Shown one piece after another: positions 16,018 to 24,868 of a DNA stretch of 64,000 bases. The notes below the pieces were generated by a model, which saw only the letters and a program-made list of their open reading frames with translations, did not search any database and was not told the DNA's origin. This stretch comes from CAKXIK01 sp050947015 (GTDB taxonomy: Bacteria; Bacillota; Clostridia; Oscillospirales; Acutalibacteraceae). The translations under genes were made by a program, and so were the position numbers. The stretch is from contig JBMNVT010000009.1 in NCBI GenBank assembly GCA_050947015.1, forward strand, positions 1-64,000, given 5' to 3'. Numbering within the stretch: position 1 is the stretch's first letter; each line of letters begins with the position of its first letter.

Positions 16018-18006
16018 TTAATCGGCTTGTGTAAGCATTTTTCTGAATTCCGTCTCGTCAATCACAGGGATCCCGAGAGTCCTCGCTTTTTCCAGCTTGC
16101 TGCCGGCCTCCTCACCCGCAAGCACCATCGAGGTCTTTTTGGAAACCGACGAAGACACCTTGCCACCGTTCTGCTCTATCAGCGCAGTAGCTTCGTCGCG
16201 TTTATAGGTCGGCAGCGTACCGGTGAGAACAAAGGTCTTTCCGGCAAAGCGCTCGCCCCTCTGCCGCCGCTCCTCCGTCATGTTTACCCCGCACGCTTTC
16301 AGTTTTTCCATCAGCTCTGCCGACTGAGGCTGACGGAAGAACTGCAGGACACTTAACGCCATAATCTCACCGAAACCCTCGATGGACAACAGTTCTTCCT
16401 GCGTGGCCTGCATCAGCGCATCCGCCGTGCCAAACCGTTCCGCCAGCAGCTTTGCAGCCTTTTGCCCGACATGGCGGATGCCAAGCGCAAAAATCAGGCG
16501 TGAAAGATCGTTTTCCTTTGATTTTACAATTGCCCGAACCAGATTCTGCGAAGAAAGTTTGCCCATCCGGTCGTTGTGTTCCAGTTCTTCCGCCGTAAGA
16601 TGATACAGATCCGCCGGGGAAGCAACATGATTTTTTTCCACAAGCTGCTCCACCACCGCAGGCCCAAGACCGTCAATATCCATTGCATCGCGCGAAGCGT
16701 AATGGATCAGATTGCGCAGCAGCTGCGCAGGGCACTCCGGATTGGTACAGCGCACCGCCGCTTCGCCCGGTTCGCGCACCGTTTCACCGCCGCAGGAGGG
16801 ACAAATGCGCGGCATCCGGTACGGCTGCGCCCCCGGCGCGTGGTGAACAACCGAGACAACTTCCGGAATAATATCTCCTGCCTTGCGCAGCAAAACAGTA
16901 TCGCCGATGCATAGCCCCTTTTCGGCAATATAATCCTCATTGTGCAGCGATGCACGGGAAACGGTCGTTCCTGCCAGCGTGACTGGATCGAAAATTCCAG
17001 TTGGCGTCAGCACTCCGGTTCGACCGACCTGTAGCGAAATATCGGTCAGTACCGTTTCTTTTTCCTCCGGCGGATACTTGAACGCCACCGCCCACTTTGG
17101 GAACTTGGCGGTGCTGCCAAGTTGACTGCGGTGTGCAAGCTGATCCACCTTCACCACTGCTCCGTCAATACAGAACGGCAGGCTTTCACGTTCCTGGCCA
17201 ATACGGCGGATTTCCTGCAGCAGCTCCTTGCCGGTACTGCAGCGGCAGAAAAACGGAATGGTATGCAGCCCGAGAGTGCGCAGCCATTCAATCGACTGAC
17301 TGTGCGCCGTCAGCGAAAAGCCTTCCACCTGCTGCACATTGAACACAAAAATATCAAGTCCGCGGGACGCCGTAACACGGGGGTCCTTTTGCCGCAGGGA
17401 ACCTGCAGCAGCGTTGCGCGGGTTTTTAAACGGCTTTTGCCCGTCTTCATCCTGCTGCTGCACCAACCGCAAAAAACTTTCGTTCGGCATATAGACCTCG
17501 CCGCGAACCTCCAGAAACGGCAGCGGCTGTTTCAGCCGCTGCGGAATGGACGCAATCTGCATCAAATTGGCAGTGATGTTTTCACCGACCAAACCGTCGC
17601 CGCGTGTGGAGCCCCGTACCAGAACACCATCACGGTATTCCAGAGAAACGGAAAGTCCATCGATCTTCGGTTCCACCACATAGCTAACCCCGGGAATTTC
17701 TGCCCGAACACGCCTGTCAAAATCAAGGACCTCTTCTTCGGAAAACACGTCCTGCAGGCTGCCCATCTGTACCTCGTGCCGAACGGGTTCAAACAGATCG
17801 GAAACCTCGCCGATAATCTTCTGCGTCGGCGAATCCTGCGTAACGAGCGCAGGAAAATCGCGTTCAATTCTCTTGAGCTCGTTCATCATCCCGTCATATT
17901 CGTAATCGTCGATCTCCGGCGCATCCTGATTATAGTATTTATCCGCGTGGTAGCGCAATGCCGCCCGCAGCTCTTCCGCGCGTTTTTTTGCTTCTTCCTG
18001 CTGCAT
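16018..18006 (-). CDS. ligA: NAD-dependent DNA ligase
   Basis: Seals nicks in replication and repair using NAD as cofactor. 662 aa, full length. Domains in order: Ia domain (1-65, YYNQDAPEIDDYEYD), adenylation domain with active lysine in KIDG at 114-117, OB fold (about 315-395), Cys4 zinc finger (CPSC ... CTNPEC, about 402-425), helix-hairpin-helix region (430-575), and BRCT domain (about 585-662, GKTFVLTGTL). All key residues are present. It is separated from yunB by 83 bp and followed by a terminator. Confidence 0.97.
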   Translation of the reverse strand: MQQEEAKKRAEELRAALRYHADKYYNQDAPEIDDYEYDGMMNELKRIERDFPALVTQDSPTQKIIGEVSDLFEPVRHEVQMGSLQDVFSEEEVLDFDRRVRAEIPGVSYVVEPKIDGLSVSLEYRDGVLVRGSTRGDGLVGENITANLMQIASIPQRLKQPLPFLEVRGEVYMPNESFLRLVQQQDEDGQKPFKNPRNAAAGSLRQKDPRVTASRGLDIFVFNVQQVEGFSLTAHSQSIEWLRTLGLHTIPFFCRCSTGKELLQEIRRIGQERESLPFCIDGAVVKVDQLAHRSQLGSTAKFPKWAVAFKYPPEEKETVLTDISLQVGRTGVLTPTGIFDPVTLAGTTVSRASLHNEDYIAEKGLCIGDTVLLRKAGDIIPEVVSVVHHAPGAQPYRMPRICPSCGGETVREPGEAAVRCTNPECPAQLLRNLIHYASRDAMDIDGLGPAVVEQLVEKNHVASPADLYHLTAEELEHNDRMGKLSSQNLVRAIVKSKENDLSRLIFALGIRHVGQKAAKLLAERFGTADALMQATQEELLSIEGFGEIMALSVLQFFRQPQSAELMEKLKACGVNMTEERRQRGERFAGKTFVLTGTLPTYKRDEATALIEQNGGKVSSSVSKKTSMVLAGEEAGSKLEKARTLGIPVIDETEFRKMLTQAD

Positions 18007-18089
18007 GCCGAAAGCCCCTTTTCAAAAGTTACTGATGATATTAGTATATCAAAATTCTTTACGAAAAGAAAGCGACAGGAAAACAAATT

Positions 18090-18845
18090 TTATGCATCGG
18101 ACTCCGCGCCGGCAGAGGACGCGCCATCCGCCGCAGCAGCATCGCCCCAGTACAGACTCGGCACCTTGCCGACAATAATTGTTTCAGCAACCGGGAACGT
18201 GGTTTCCGTAACGTTTTTTGCGCTGGAGCCGGGAATCATGGCGTAAATCTCGGTTGTAACCACCAGGGAAAGCATATGGCGCGATTGGTTGATTCCGGCG
18301 GAATCAAATTGGCTGACCAGATTGCAGAACGCATTGGCTGCAACGGTAAACCGCAGGTGTACATCCGGCCCAAGCCCCCGGAGCAGACTGCCGCCGAGCA
18401 GCGAGCCAATCGGAATGGCAACCGAGCAGACTCCCAGTTCGCCGAGCGCCTGCTGAACGCTCAGGTTCAGCTTGGTTTTCAGCTGATTTACCGACGCCGC
18501 ATCCATGTCAACAGACAGGATCGTTCCGTCAGTATCCCGGACGACGGCCAAATAATTTTCCGGCAGCGGGTTTTCGTCAAGCACCTGCTGCACTGCCCGG
18601 TTGACCGTTTGCACCGAAACCTGACCCGCCTGCTGTGCAACTGCAGATTGAACCATCGGTCCGAGCTTTTCATTCAGCAGAATCAGCAGCCCCGCCGTCA
18701 GTGCAAGCACCAGAAATATTTTGCACCCACAGCCGCGCCGGTGCGCCCCTCTTTTGACCGCACCGGCGCCACATCGCCGCCCGCCGCGGTATTTGCCGCG
18801 GCAATTGTGATAACTGCCGCGGTGCACAGGCCATCTTTGCCGCAT
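18090..18845 (-). CDS. yunB: Sporulation protein YunB
   Basis: Membrane-anchored protein of 251 aa. In Bacillus subtilis yunB is a sigma-E gene whose loss impairs spore formation. Seen: a basic, Cys/Gly-rich N-terminus (1-40), one transmembrane helix at about 42-58, NEKLGPMVQSAVAQQAG, then the soluble YunB domain with VDMDAASVNQLKTKLNLSVQ, IPIGSLLGGSLLRGLGP and the ending PVAETIIVGKVPSLYWG. A GTG three codons upstream is possible; ATG 18845 has AGAGGTG 6 nt before it. Divergent from the RpiR-family gene. Confidence 0.92.
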   Translation of the reverse strand: MRQRWPVHRGSYHNCRGKYRGGRRCGAGAVKRGAHRRGCGCKIFLVLALTAGLLILLNEKLGPMVQSAVAQQAGQVSVQTVNRAVQQVLDENPLPENYLAVVRDTDGTILSVDMDAASVNQLKTKLNLSVQQALGELGVCSVAIPIGSLLGGSLLRGLGPDVHLRFTVAANAFCNLVSQFDSAGINQSRHMLSLVVTTEIYAMIPGSSAKNVTETTFPVAETIIVGKVPSLYWGDAAAADGASSAGAESDA

Positions 18846-19194
18846 TGCTGTCACCTCTTTTCATCGGCAAATCCCGCCGTTTCCCTCTCTGCAAAAACGG
18901 CAGCCACAAAGCCTTCTGATGCAATATATCCAAAACAGGCAAAACCGGTGACAAACGAGCAGGAATCCCCGCAAAAAACTTTATTTTTGCAAAAACAGCT
19001 TTTCGGGCTATTCAAGCTATATTTTGATATTTTTGAAGTTCAAATTGCACAATCCTGCAAAATTTTAAAAGAAATAAAGGATTTTGCTTGATTTTTGCAG
19101 TCTGACGGCATAATATGAATAAAGGTTCATTCAAACCAATACTGCACGGCAGCGAAGACATATGCCGCCCCGCCTGAACAAAGGATGACGCATC
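18846..19194. other. Divergent intergenic region yunB / RpiR regulator
   Basis: 349 bp, AT-rich, no gene seen. It contains the plus-strand promoter at 19088-19116 for the regulator. A sigma-E promoter for yunB is expected on the minus strand, but I could not pick one out with confidence. Confidence 0.75.
19088..19116 (+). promoter_or_regulatory. Sigma-A promoter for the RpiR/cmk/ispH-rpsA operon
   Basis: -35 TTGATT (19088-19093), 17-bp spacer, -10 TAATAT (19111-19116), about 75 bp before the regulator ATG. Confidence 0.55.
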
Positions 19195-20070
19195 ATGAAT
19201 AATCAGTTGCTTTCCAACATTGAAAAAAGCAGCGCCGGCTTCTCCAAAGGTCAGCGCCTGATCGCGCAATATATTGAGCGCCATTACGACAAGGCCGCGT
19301 TTATGACCGCCTCCCGGCTCGGCACAACGGTTGGCGTCAGTGAATCAACCGTTGTGCGCTTTGCAACGGAAATCGGCTATGACGGGTATCCATCTCTGCA
19401 AAAGGCCATGCAGGAAATGATTCGCAGCAAACTGACCTCGCTGCAGCGCATTGAAGTGACCAATGAACGGATTGGGCGCACCGATCTGCTGGAATCGGTG
19501 CTGAACGCCGACATGGACACCATCCGCAACACGCTGGACGAAGTTTCCCGCGAGGAGTTCCGCGCGGCTGTGGAAACGATTGTTGCAGCACGGCGGATTT
19601 ACATTGTCGCCGCACGCAGCGCAGCACCGGTCGCTTCTTTTTTGGCATACTATTTCAATATGATTTTTGAAAATGTTACCGCTGTCAATGCTGCCAGCGA
19701 AAGCGAATTTTTTGAAAAAATGTTCCGCATCGACGAAAAAGACGCAGTGATTGGATTCAGCTTTCCGCGTTATTCCAGCAGTGTTGCAAAAGCGCTCCAT
19801 TTTGCCAGTGACAAAGGCGCTGCGGTAATTTCCGTAACGGACAGCCCTTCTTCTCCTTTGGCCGTTTATGCAAAGCATCTTTTGCTGGCCCGCAGCGATA
19901 TGGTTTCCATTGTGGATTCTCTGGTTGCGCCGCTGAGTCTGGTCAACGCGCTGATTGTCGCGGTCGCTTCCCGCAAGAAAGAAGACGTTTCGGAGGCGTT
20001 CTGTCAGTTGGAGCATGTTTGGGACGAATATGATGTTTACGAAAAGGTGGAGGACAGCGCCAGAGACTGA
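19195..20070 (+). CDS. RpiR/MurR family transcription regulator
   Basis: 291 aa, N-terminal helix-turn-helix of the RpiR type (about 1-75, GVSESTVVRFATEIGYDGYP) and a C-terminal SIS sugar-phosphate-binding domain (about 110-240, IYIVAARSAAPVASFLAYYF). Such regulators sense sugar phosphates such as MurNAc-6-P or phosphorylated pentoses and hexoses. No sugar-use gene lies nearby, so the effector cannot be inferred; it heads an operon with a flavoprotein and cmk, and this pairing is common in Clostridia. The ATG has AAAGGA 9 nt upstream. Confidence 0.9.
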   Translation: MNNQLLSNIEKSSAGFSKGQRLIAQYIERHYDKAAFMTASRLGTTVGVSESTVVRFATEIGYDGYPSLQKAMQEMIRSKLTSLQRIEVTNERIGRTDLLESVLNADMDTIRNTLDEVSREEFRAAVETIVAARRIYIVAARSAAPVASFLAYYFNMIFENVTAVNAASESEFFEKMFRIDEKDAVIGFSFPRYSSSVAKALHFASDKGAAVISVTDSPSSPLAVYAKHLLLARSDMVSIVDSLVAPLSLVNALIVAVASRKKEDVSEAFCQLEHVWDEYDVYEKVEDSARD

Positions 20071-20111
20071 CTGGCAAAATCCCATTCCTCCGAAAGGAAT
20101 TAAAAAGCTGC

Positions 20112-21362
20112 ATGAAAACGAAAAAAATCTGCGTTGTCGGCGGAGGGGCCGCCGGAATGATGGCTGCCATCCGTGCGGCAGAATCCGGGGCCGATGCGGT
20201 GATTCTGGAACGCAACGAACGCCCCGGACGCAAGCTGCTGATTACGGGGAAAGGCCGCTGCAATGTGACGAACAACTGCAGCGTACCAGAACTTGTGGCG
20301 GCGGTTCCGGTTAACGGCCGTTTTCTTTACGGCGCGTTTTCGCGCTTTTGCGCGCAGGATATGATGAATTTCCTGGAAAACGCGGGCCTTCCGCTGAAAA
20401 CCGAACGGGGCAACCGCGTGTTCCCCTGTTCTGACCGGGCAATGGATGTTGTCGATACTCTGGACAGGCTTTGCCGCGAGCTTGGATGCCGTCGGCTGCA
20501 GGAACGCGCGCAGCATCTTCTGACTGCGGACGGCAGTATTTGCGGTGTGCAGACGGAATCCAGCCGGGAACTTATGTTTGACCGTGTAATCCTTTGCACC
20601 GGCGGACTTTCTTATCCTGTTACAGGCTCCACGGGAGACGGATTTCGCATGGCGGCCGAGGTTGGCCATACGGTAACCCCTCCGCAGCCCTCTCTTGTTC
20701 CGTTCGAGGCGGAAGAGGCGTGGTGCCGCGATCTGATGGGGCTTTCGCTGCGCAATGTCGGGTTGAAAATCTGCGACCGGAAAACGAATCGGGTTATTTA
20801 TGAGGATTTTGGAGAAATGCTTTTTACGCACTTCGGAATTTCGGGGCCGATGGTTCTCAGCGCCAGCTCACATATTCGCCGGATGGAACCCGGAAGATAC
20901 GTGGCACAGATCGATTTGAAGCCGGCGCTTTCCGAAGAACAGCTGGACGCACGTCTGTTGCGGGAATTTAGCAGTGCAGTCAACCGAGACCTCCGCAACG
21001 TGCTGCCCGCTTTGCTGCCGAACAAAATGGTTCCGGTATTCCTTCATCTCAGCGAAATTGCCCCCGAAACAAAAATCAATCAAATTACCCGGGAAATGCG
21101 CCGCCGATTGATTTTACTGCTGAAATGTTTTCCTGTTTCGCTGAAACGGTTTCGTCCGGTCGAGGAAGCAATTATTACCTCCGGCGGCATCTGCGTAAAG
21201 GAGATAAACCCGAAAAACATGGAATCACGTCTGGTAAACGGATTGTATTTTGCCGGAGAAATCATCGATGCCGACGCATACACCGGCGGTTTTAATCTGC
21301 AGATTGCATGGTCAACCGGCCATTTGGCCGGGGAAAGCGCCGCTGCCGAAACAGATTCCTGA
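20112..21362 (+). CDS. HI0933-type (YhiN-like) FAD-dependent oxidoreductase
   Basis: Flavoprotein of 416 aa from the BaiN/HI0933 family. Seen: FAD-binding GGGAAG at 10-15, then PGRKLLITGKGRCNVTNN at about 38-55, which is the family signature, LCTGGLSYPVTGSTGDG near 160, and a C-terminal GLYFAGEIIDADAYTGGFN with the second FAD contact. One studied relative reduces bile-acid intermediates, but most have unknown substrates. It is 41 bp after the regulator and its stop is 14 bp before the cmk start codon. Confidence 0.92.
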   Translation: MKTKKICVVGGGAAGMMAAIRAAESGADAVILERNERPGRKLLITGKGRCNVTNNCSVPELVAAVPVNGRFLYGAFSRFCAQDMMNFLENAGLPLKTERGNRVFPCSDRAMDVVDTLDRLCRELGCRRLQERAQHLLTADGSICGVQTESSRELMFDRVILCTGGLSYPVTGSTGDGFRMAAEVGHTVTPPQPSLVPFEAEEAWCRDLMGLSLRNVGLKICDRKTNRVIYEDFGEMLFTHFGISGPMVLSASSHIRRMEPGRYVAQIDLKPALSEEQLDARLLREFSSAVNRDLRNVLPALLPNKMVPVFLHLSEIAPETKINQITREMRRRLILLLKCFPVSLKRFRPVEEAIITSGGICVKEINPKNMESRLVNGLYFAGEIIDADAYTGGFNLQIAWSTGHLAGESAAAETDS

Positions 21363-21376
21363 AAGGAGTTTTTATA

Positions 21377-22054
21377 TTGATTGCCATTGCCATCGACGGT
21401 CCCGCAGGCGCGGGAAAAAGCAGTGTTGCCCGCGGCATTGCGCGGGAACTTGGTTATATTTACGTGGACACCGGAGCGCTGTACCGCACGATTGGGCTGT
21501 ATGCACGCCGGACGTCCGTTCCTCTTGACGAAGGCGAAGCGGTTGCCGGAATGCTGCGGGAAATCACTGTGGAATTAAAATTTATCAGCGGTGAACAGCG
21601 CGTTTTCCTCAACGGCGAGGATGTTTCCCCGCTGATCCGCACGGCGGATATTTCCATGATGGCGTCCCGCGTTTCCGCTTTGCCGCCGGTTCGGGCATTT
21701 CTGTTGGAACTGCAGCGTGATCTGGCGCGCAAAAACAATGTGATTATGGACGGACGCGACATCGGAACGGTTGTTCTTCCGGACGCGCAGATCAAACTTT
21801 TTCTGACCGCAAGCCCCGAATGCCGTGCGGAACGCCGCTGCAGAGAGCTGGCAGAAAAAGGTGAGCCGGCAGATTTACAGCAGGTGCTTGCCGAGATCAA
21901 GCAAAGGGATTATAATGATTCTCATCGGGCAATTGCGCCTCTGAAACCCGCGCAGGATGCGCAGGTGGTTGATAACAGCAGCCTGACGCTGCAGGAAACG
22001 GTTGATACCATGACCCGATTAATCCGTGCGCGGCTCGCCGCGCTGCAGAACTAA
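21377..22054 (+). CDS. cmk: Cytidylate kinase
   Basis: Phosphorylates CMP and dCMP with ATP. 225 aa. Seen: Walker A GPAGAGKSS at 8-16, DTGALYRTIGL near 35, DGRDIGTVVLPDA near 130, and DNSSLTL near the C-terminus. The start codon is TTG at 21377: GGAG lies 8 nt upstream and this yields the family N-terminus MIAIAIDGP. The ATG at 21308 would place 23 unlikely residues inside the previous gene. cmk-plsC-ispH-rpsA is a conserved clostridial order. Confidence 0.95.
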   Translation: MIAIAIDGPAGAGKSSVARGIARELGYIYVDTGALYRTIGLYARRTSVPLDEGEAVAGMLREITVELKFISGEQRVFLNGEDVSPLIRTADISMMASRVSALPPVRAFLLELQRDLARKNNVIMDGRDIGTVVLPDAQIKLFLTASPECRAERRCRELAEKGEPADLQQVLAEIKQRDYNDSHRAIAPLKPAQDAQVVDNSSLTLQETVDTMTRLIRARLAALQN

Positions 22055-22079
22055 TCAAACCGAAAGGTGCTGACTCACT

Positions 22080-22709
22080 TTGACCTCGCTTTATCGATTT
22101 GGATTGGCGTTTGCTCCCGGTTTATTCAAAATTCTGTATCCATATAGAATTTTGCACCGTTCTCCCCTGCCGGAGGGCTGCCGCGCTATCATCTGCTCCA
22201 ACCACATCACAATGAAAGACCCGATTATGCTGGCTTTTACGCAGGAGCGGCAGATTTACTACATGGCCAAGGCGGAGCTTTTTCATAACAAGCTGATGGC
22301 AGGGCTGATCCGTTCGCTGGGTGCCTTTCCCGTAAACCGCGGCAAAGGTGACAGTGCCGCCGTCAATACTGCCGTTGAGCTTTTGAACAAAAATAAGCTG
22401 CTCGGCATTTTTATTGAAGGCACACGTTCCCGAGACGGGAGCCTTCTGAAGCCAAAACCCGGCGTTGTCATGTTCGCCGCGCAAACAGACGCCCCCATTA
22501 TTCCCGTTGCGATAACGACGAAGGATGGGAAAATGCGTCTGTTCCACAAGGTTGTCATCAACTGCGGCGAACCGATTCTTCCGGAAGAACTGAATATTCA
22601 GGAAGGCACCGGCCTGGAATACCGAAATGCCAGCCGCTATGTGATGGGCAAAATCAGTGCGCTGCGGGAGGAAGCCCTTGCAGTGCTGAATCAGAAAAAG
22701 AAAAAATGA
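22080..22709 (+). CDS. plsC: 1-acyl-sn-glycerol-3-phosphate acyltransferase
   Basis: Second acyl transfer in phosphatidic acid synthesis; membrane-associated. 209 aa. Seen: catalytic NHITMKD (His42, Asp47), FPVNRGKGD near 104, substrate-binding EGTRSRDG at about 125, and VPVAITTKDG-like IPVAITT downstream. The start is TTG at 22080 with GAAAGG about 10 nt upstream. It lies between cmk and ispH-rpsA, as in many Clostridia. Confidence 0.94.
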   Translation: MTSLYRFGLAFAPGLFKILYPYRILHRSPLPEGCRAIICSNHITMKDPIMLAFTQERQIYYMAKAELFHNKLMAGLIRSLGAFPVNRGKGDSAAVNTAVELLNKNKLLGIFIEGTRSRDGSLLKPKPGVVMFAAQTDAPIIPVAITTKDGKMRLFHKVVINCGEPILPEELNIQEGTGLEYRNASRYVMGKISALREEALAVLNQKKKK

Positions 22710-22724
22710 AGGATGGTTCTCTTT

Positions 22725-24704
22725 TTGAAAATTACACTGGCAAAATCGGCCGGCTTCTGCTTTGGTGTGCAGCGAGCCGTAGATACGGTGGAACGACTGC
22801 TGCTCGAAGGCAAAACCGTATGCACGCTTGGCCCCATTATTCATAACCCGCAGTTGGTGGCCGAATTGGCACAGCGGGGCGTTTGCACGGTAAATACGCC
22901 GAAAGAGGTTCCCACAGGCGCAACGCTGGTTCTCCGGTCTCACGGGATTCCCGCCGGAACCATGCAGGAAATCCGGGACCAGGGAATTCTGTTTGAAGAT
23001 GCAACCTGTCCCTTTGTGGCAAAAATCCATCGCATTGTTCGGCATGCCTCCGCGAAGGGACAATGGATTCTGATCGCCGGCGACCGGAAGCATCCGGAGG
23101 TCATCGGAATTCAAAGCCATTGTGCGGAATGCAGCAGCGTTTTCAGCGGAAGCGACGAACTTGACGATTTGCTCAAAAGGCTGCAGCAAAGTGGAATAAC
23201 TTCTGTTTGCGTCGTTGCTCAGACAACCTTTCGCACAGAAGAATGGAAAAATTGTTTGAAAAAAATCAAAATGGTCTATACAAATGCCGCGGTTTTTGAT
23301 ACAATATGTAATGCGACTGCGGAGCGCCAGTCCGAAGCGGCACAACTTGCCGCCGTGTCTGACGCGATGATCGTCATCGGCGGAAGGCAAAGTTCCAACA
23401 CAGCCAAGCTGTTTGAAATCTGTCGGGCGCAGTGCCCAGCTTATCTGGTCGAAACGGCTGTTGAACTGCCGTTGGACAGGCTGAAATCTGCCGGGCGAAT
23501 TGGCGTAACTGCGGGTGCTTCTACACCCGTTGGTATAATAAAGGAGGTACTTCAAACCATGACCGAAATTCTGAACAACGAGCAGCTCAATTCCACGGAG
23601 GCCGAAAGCAACACTTCGGCAGAGGGTAACTTCGCAGAAATGCTGGAGGAGTCCTTAAAGACTTTAAATACAGATGAAAAGGTGCACGGTGTTGTCGTCG
23701 GAATTGCTCCGAACGAGATTTACGTCGACGTCGGAAGAAAACAGGCCGGTTTTGTTCCGCTTTCCGAGCTTACCAGCGATCCTTCTGCACGCACGGAAGA
23801 CCTGGTAAAGGTCGGCGACGAAATGGATCTGCTGATTATGCGCACCAACGATCAGGAAGGCACCATCATGCTTTCCAAGCGTCGTCTGGACGCCCAGAAG
23901 GGCTGGGAGCAGATTTCTGCCGCTGCGGAAGATCAGTCTGTTCTGACCGGCGTTGTCACCGAAGTGATTAAAGGCGGCGTCATCGTTCTTTGCAACGGTG
24001 TCCGCGTGTTTGTTCCGGCTTCTCAGGCAACCGCTTCCCGCGGTGAGGCTTTGGAAGGCCTGCTGAAGCAGGAAGTTCAGTTCCGCATTCTTGAAGTTAA
24101 CCGCGGCCGCAGACGTGCCGTCGGTTCCATCCGCTCTGTGCTGGCCGACAAGAAAAAAGAACTGGAAGAAAAGTTTTGGGAGACCGCTGAGGAAGGCAAA
24201 ACTTACACCGGCGTTGTCAAATCCCTGACCGCTTACGGCGCGTTTGTCGATATCGGCGGTGTGGACGGCATGATCCATATTTCCGAGCTTTCCTGGACCC
24301 GCATCAAGAATCCGTCCGAGGTTCTTGCCGTTGGTCAGACTGTCGAGGTTTATATTTTGAAGCTTGACAGAGAAAAGAAGAAGATCTCTCTCGGTTACAA
24401 AAAGGCCGAAGACAATCCGTGGACAATCCTGGAAGAGAAATATCCGGTTGGTACCGTTTGTGATGTAACGGTTGTCGGTATGACCGATTTCGGCGCGTTT
24501 GCCCGTGTGATTCCCGGCATCGACGGCCTGATCCATATTTCTCAGATTTCCACCGAGCGTATCAATAAGCCGCAGGATGTTTTGACGGTTGGCCAGACGG
24601 TTACCGTTAAAATTACTGCAATCGACTTTGATAAAAAACGCGTCAGCCTTTCTATGAAGGAAGCGGCGTCCCCGGAAGCTGTTGCCGAGGAATCTGCTGA
24701 ATAA
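22725..24704 (+). CDS. ispH-rpsA: Bifunctional HMBPP reductase (IspH) / ribosomal protein S1 fusion
   Basis: N-terminal 4-hydroxy-3-methylbut-2-enyl diphosphate reductase (about 1-280) with iron-sulfur cysteines C12, C95 and C195 and the SSNTAKLF motif at 223; it makes IPP and DMAPP. C-terminal half has four S1 RNA-binding domains (about 317-385, 398-465, 488-560, 573-645, with ALTAYGAFVDIGG-type motifs) and acts in translation. The fusion is known in Clostridia. TTG at 22725 gives MKITLAKSAGFCFGV and is 7 nt after AAGGATGG; the ATG at 22713 is too close to that site. An internal ribosome binding site and ATG sit exactly at the domain joint (23541-23561). Confidence 0.96.
   Translation: MKITLAKSAGFCFGVQRAVDTVERLLLEGKTVCTLGPIIHNPQLVAELAQRGVCTVNTPKEVPTGATLVLRSHGIPAGTMQEIRDQGILFEDATCPFVAKIHRIVRHASAKGQWILIAGDRKHPEVIGIQSHCAECSSVFSGSDELDDLLKRLQQSGITSVCVVAQTTFRTEEWKNCLKKIKMVYTNAAVFDTICNATAERQSEAAQLAAVSDAMIVIGGRQSSNTAKLFEICRAQCPAYLVETAVELPLDRLKSAGRIGVTAGASTPVGIIKEVLQTMTEILNNEQLNSTEAESNTSAEGNFAEMLEESLKTLNTDEKVHGVVVGIAPNEIYVDVGRKQAGFVPLSELTSDPSARTEDLVKVGDEMDLLIMRTNDQEGTIMLSKRRLDAQKGWEQISAAAEDQSVLTGVVTEVIKGGVIVLCNGVRVFVPASQATASRGEALEGLLKQEVQFRILEVNRGRRRAVGSIRSVLADKKKELEEKFWETAEEGKTYTGVVKSLTAYGAFVDIGGVDGMIHISELSWTRIKNPSEVLAVGQTVEVYILKLDREKKKISLGYKKAEDNPWTILEEKYPVGTVCDVTVVGMTDFGAFARVIPGIDGLIHISQISTERINKPQDVLTVGQTVTVKITAIDFDKKRVSLSMKEAASPEAVAEESAE
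23541..23561 (+). promoter_or_regulatory. Internal ribosome binding site and ATG at the IspH/S1 junction
   Basis: AAGGAGGT at 23541-23548 followed 10 nt later by an in-frame ATG (23559-23561, Met279 of the fusion). Just before it lies TGGTATAAT (23531-23539), matching an extended -10 box. Translation from here would yield a free S1 protein of 381 aa. Confidence 0.6.
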
Positions 24705-24722
24705 GTTAAACCGCTGCAACAC

Positions 24723-24760
24723 AAAAAGGGTATTCTTCGTCAGGAAGGATACCCTTTTTC
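24723..24760 (+). terminator. Terminator after ispH-rpsA
   Basis: AAAAAGGGTAT ... ATACCCTTTTT hairpin with short loop, ending in a T run; it starts 18 bp after the stop and works on either strand. Confidence 0.9.
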
Positions 24761-24799
24761 GTGTGTTTCCATGAAAGAAAGGAAAAATTGTGCATAAGC

Positions 24800-24845
24800 A
24801 AAAAGCGCACACACCGCCCCGTGTCGATCGGTGCATGCGCTTTTT
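24800..24845 (-). terminator. Terminator after the pseudokinase gene
   Basis: Minus-strand stem built from TGCGC and CACCG arms (GCGCA...TGCGC outer, CCG...CGG inner) followed by five T; located 24 bp after the stop codon of the convergent gene. Confidence 0.75.
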
Positions 24846-24868
24846 CATTTTATTTCGCAGCCTTCCGC

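Noticed and set aside
22122..23555. Minus-strand frame of 477 codons opposite plsC and ispH
   Set aside because: Covers two well-defined plus-strand genes and runs across their boundary; no domain seen.
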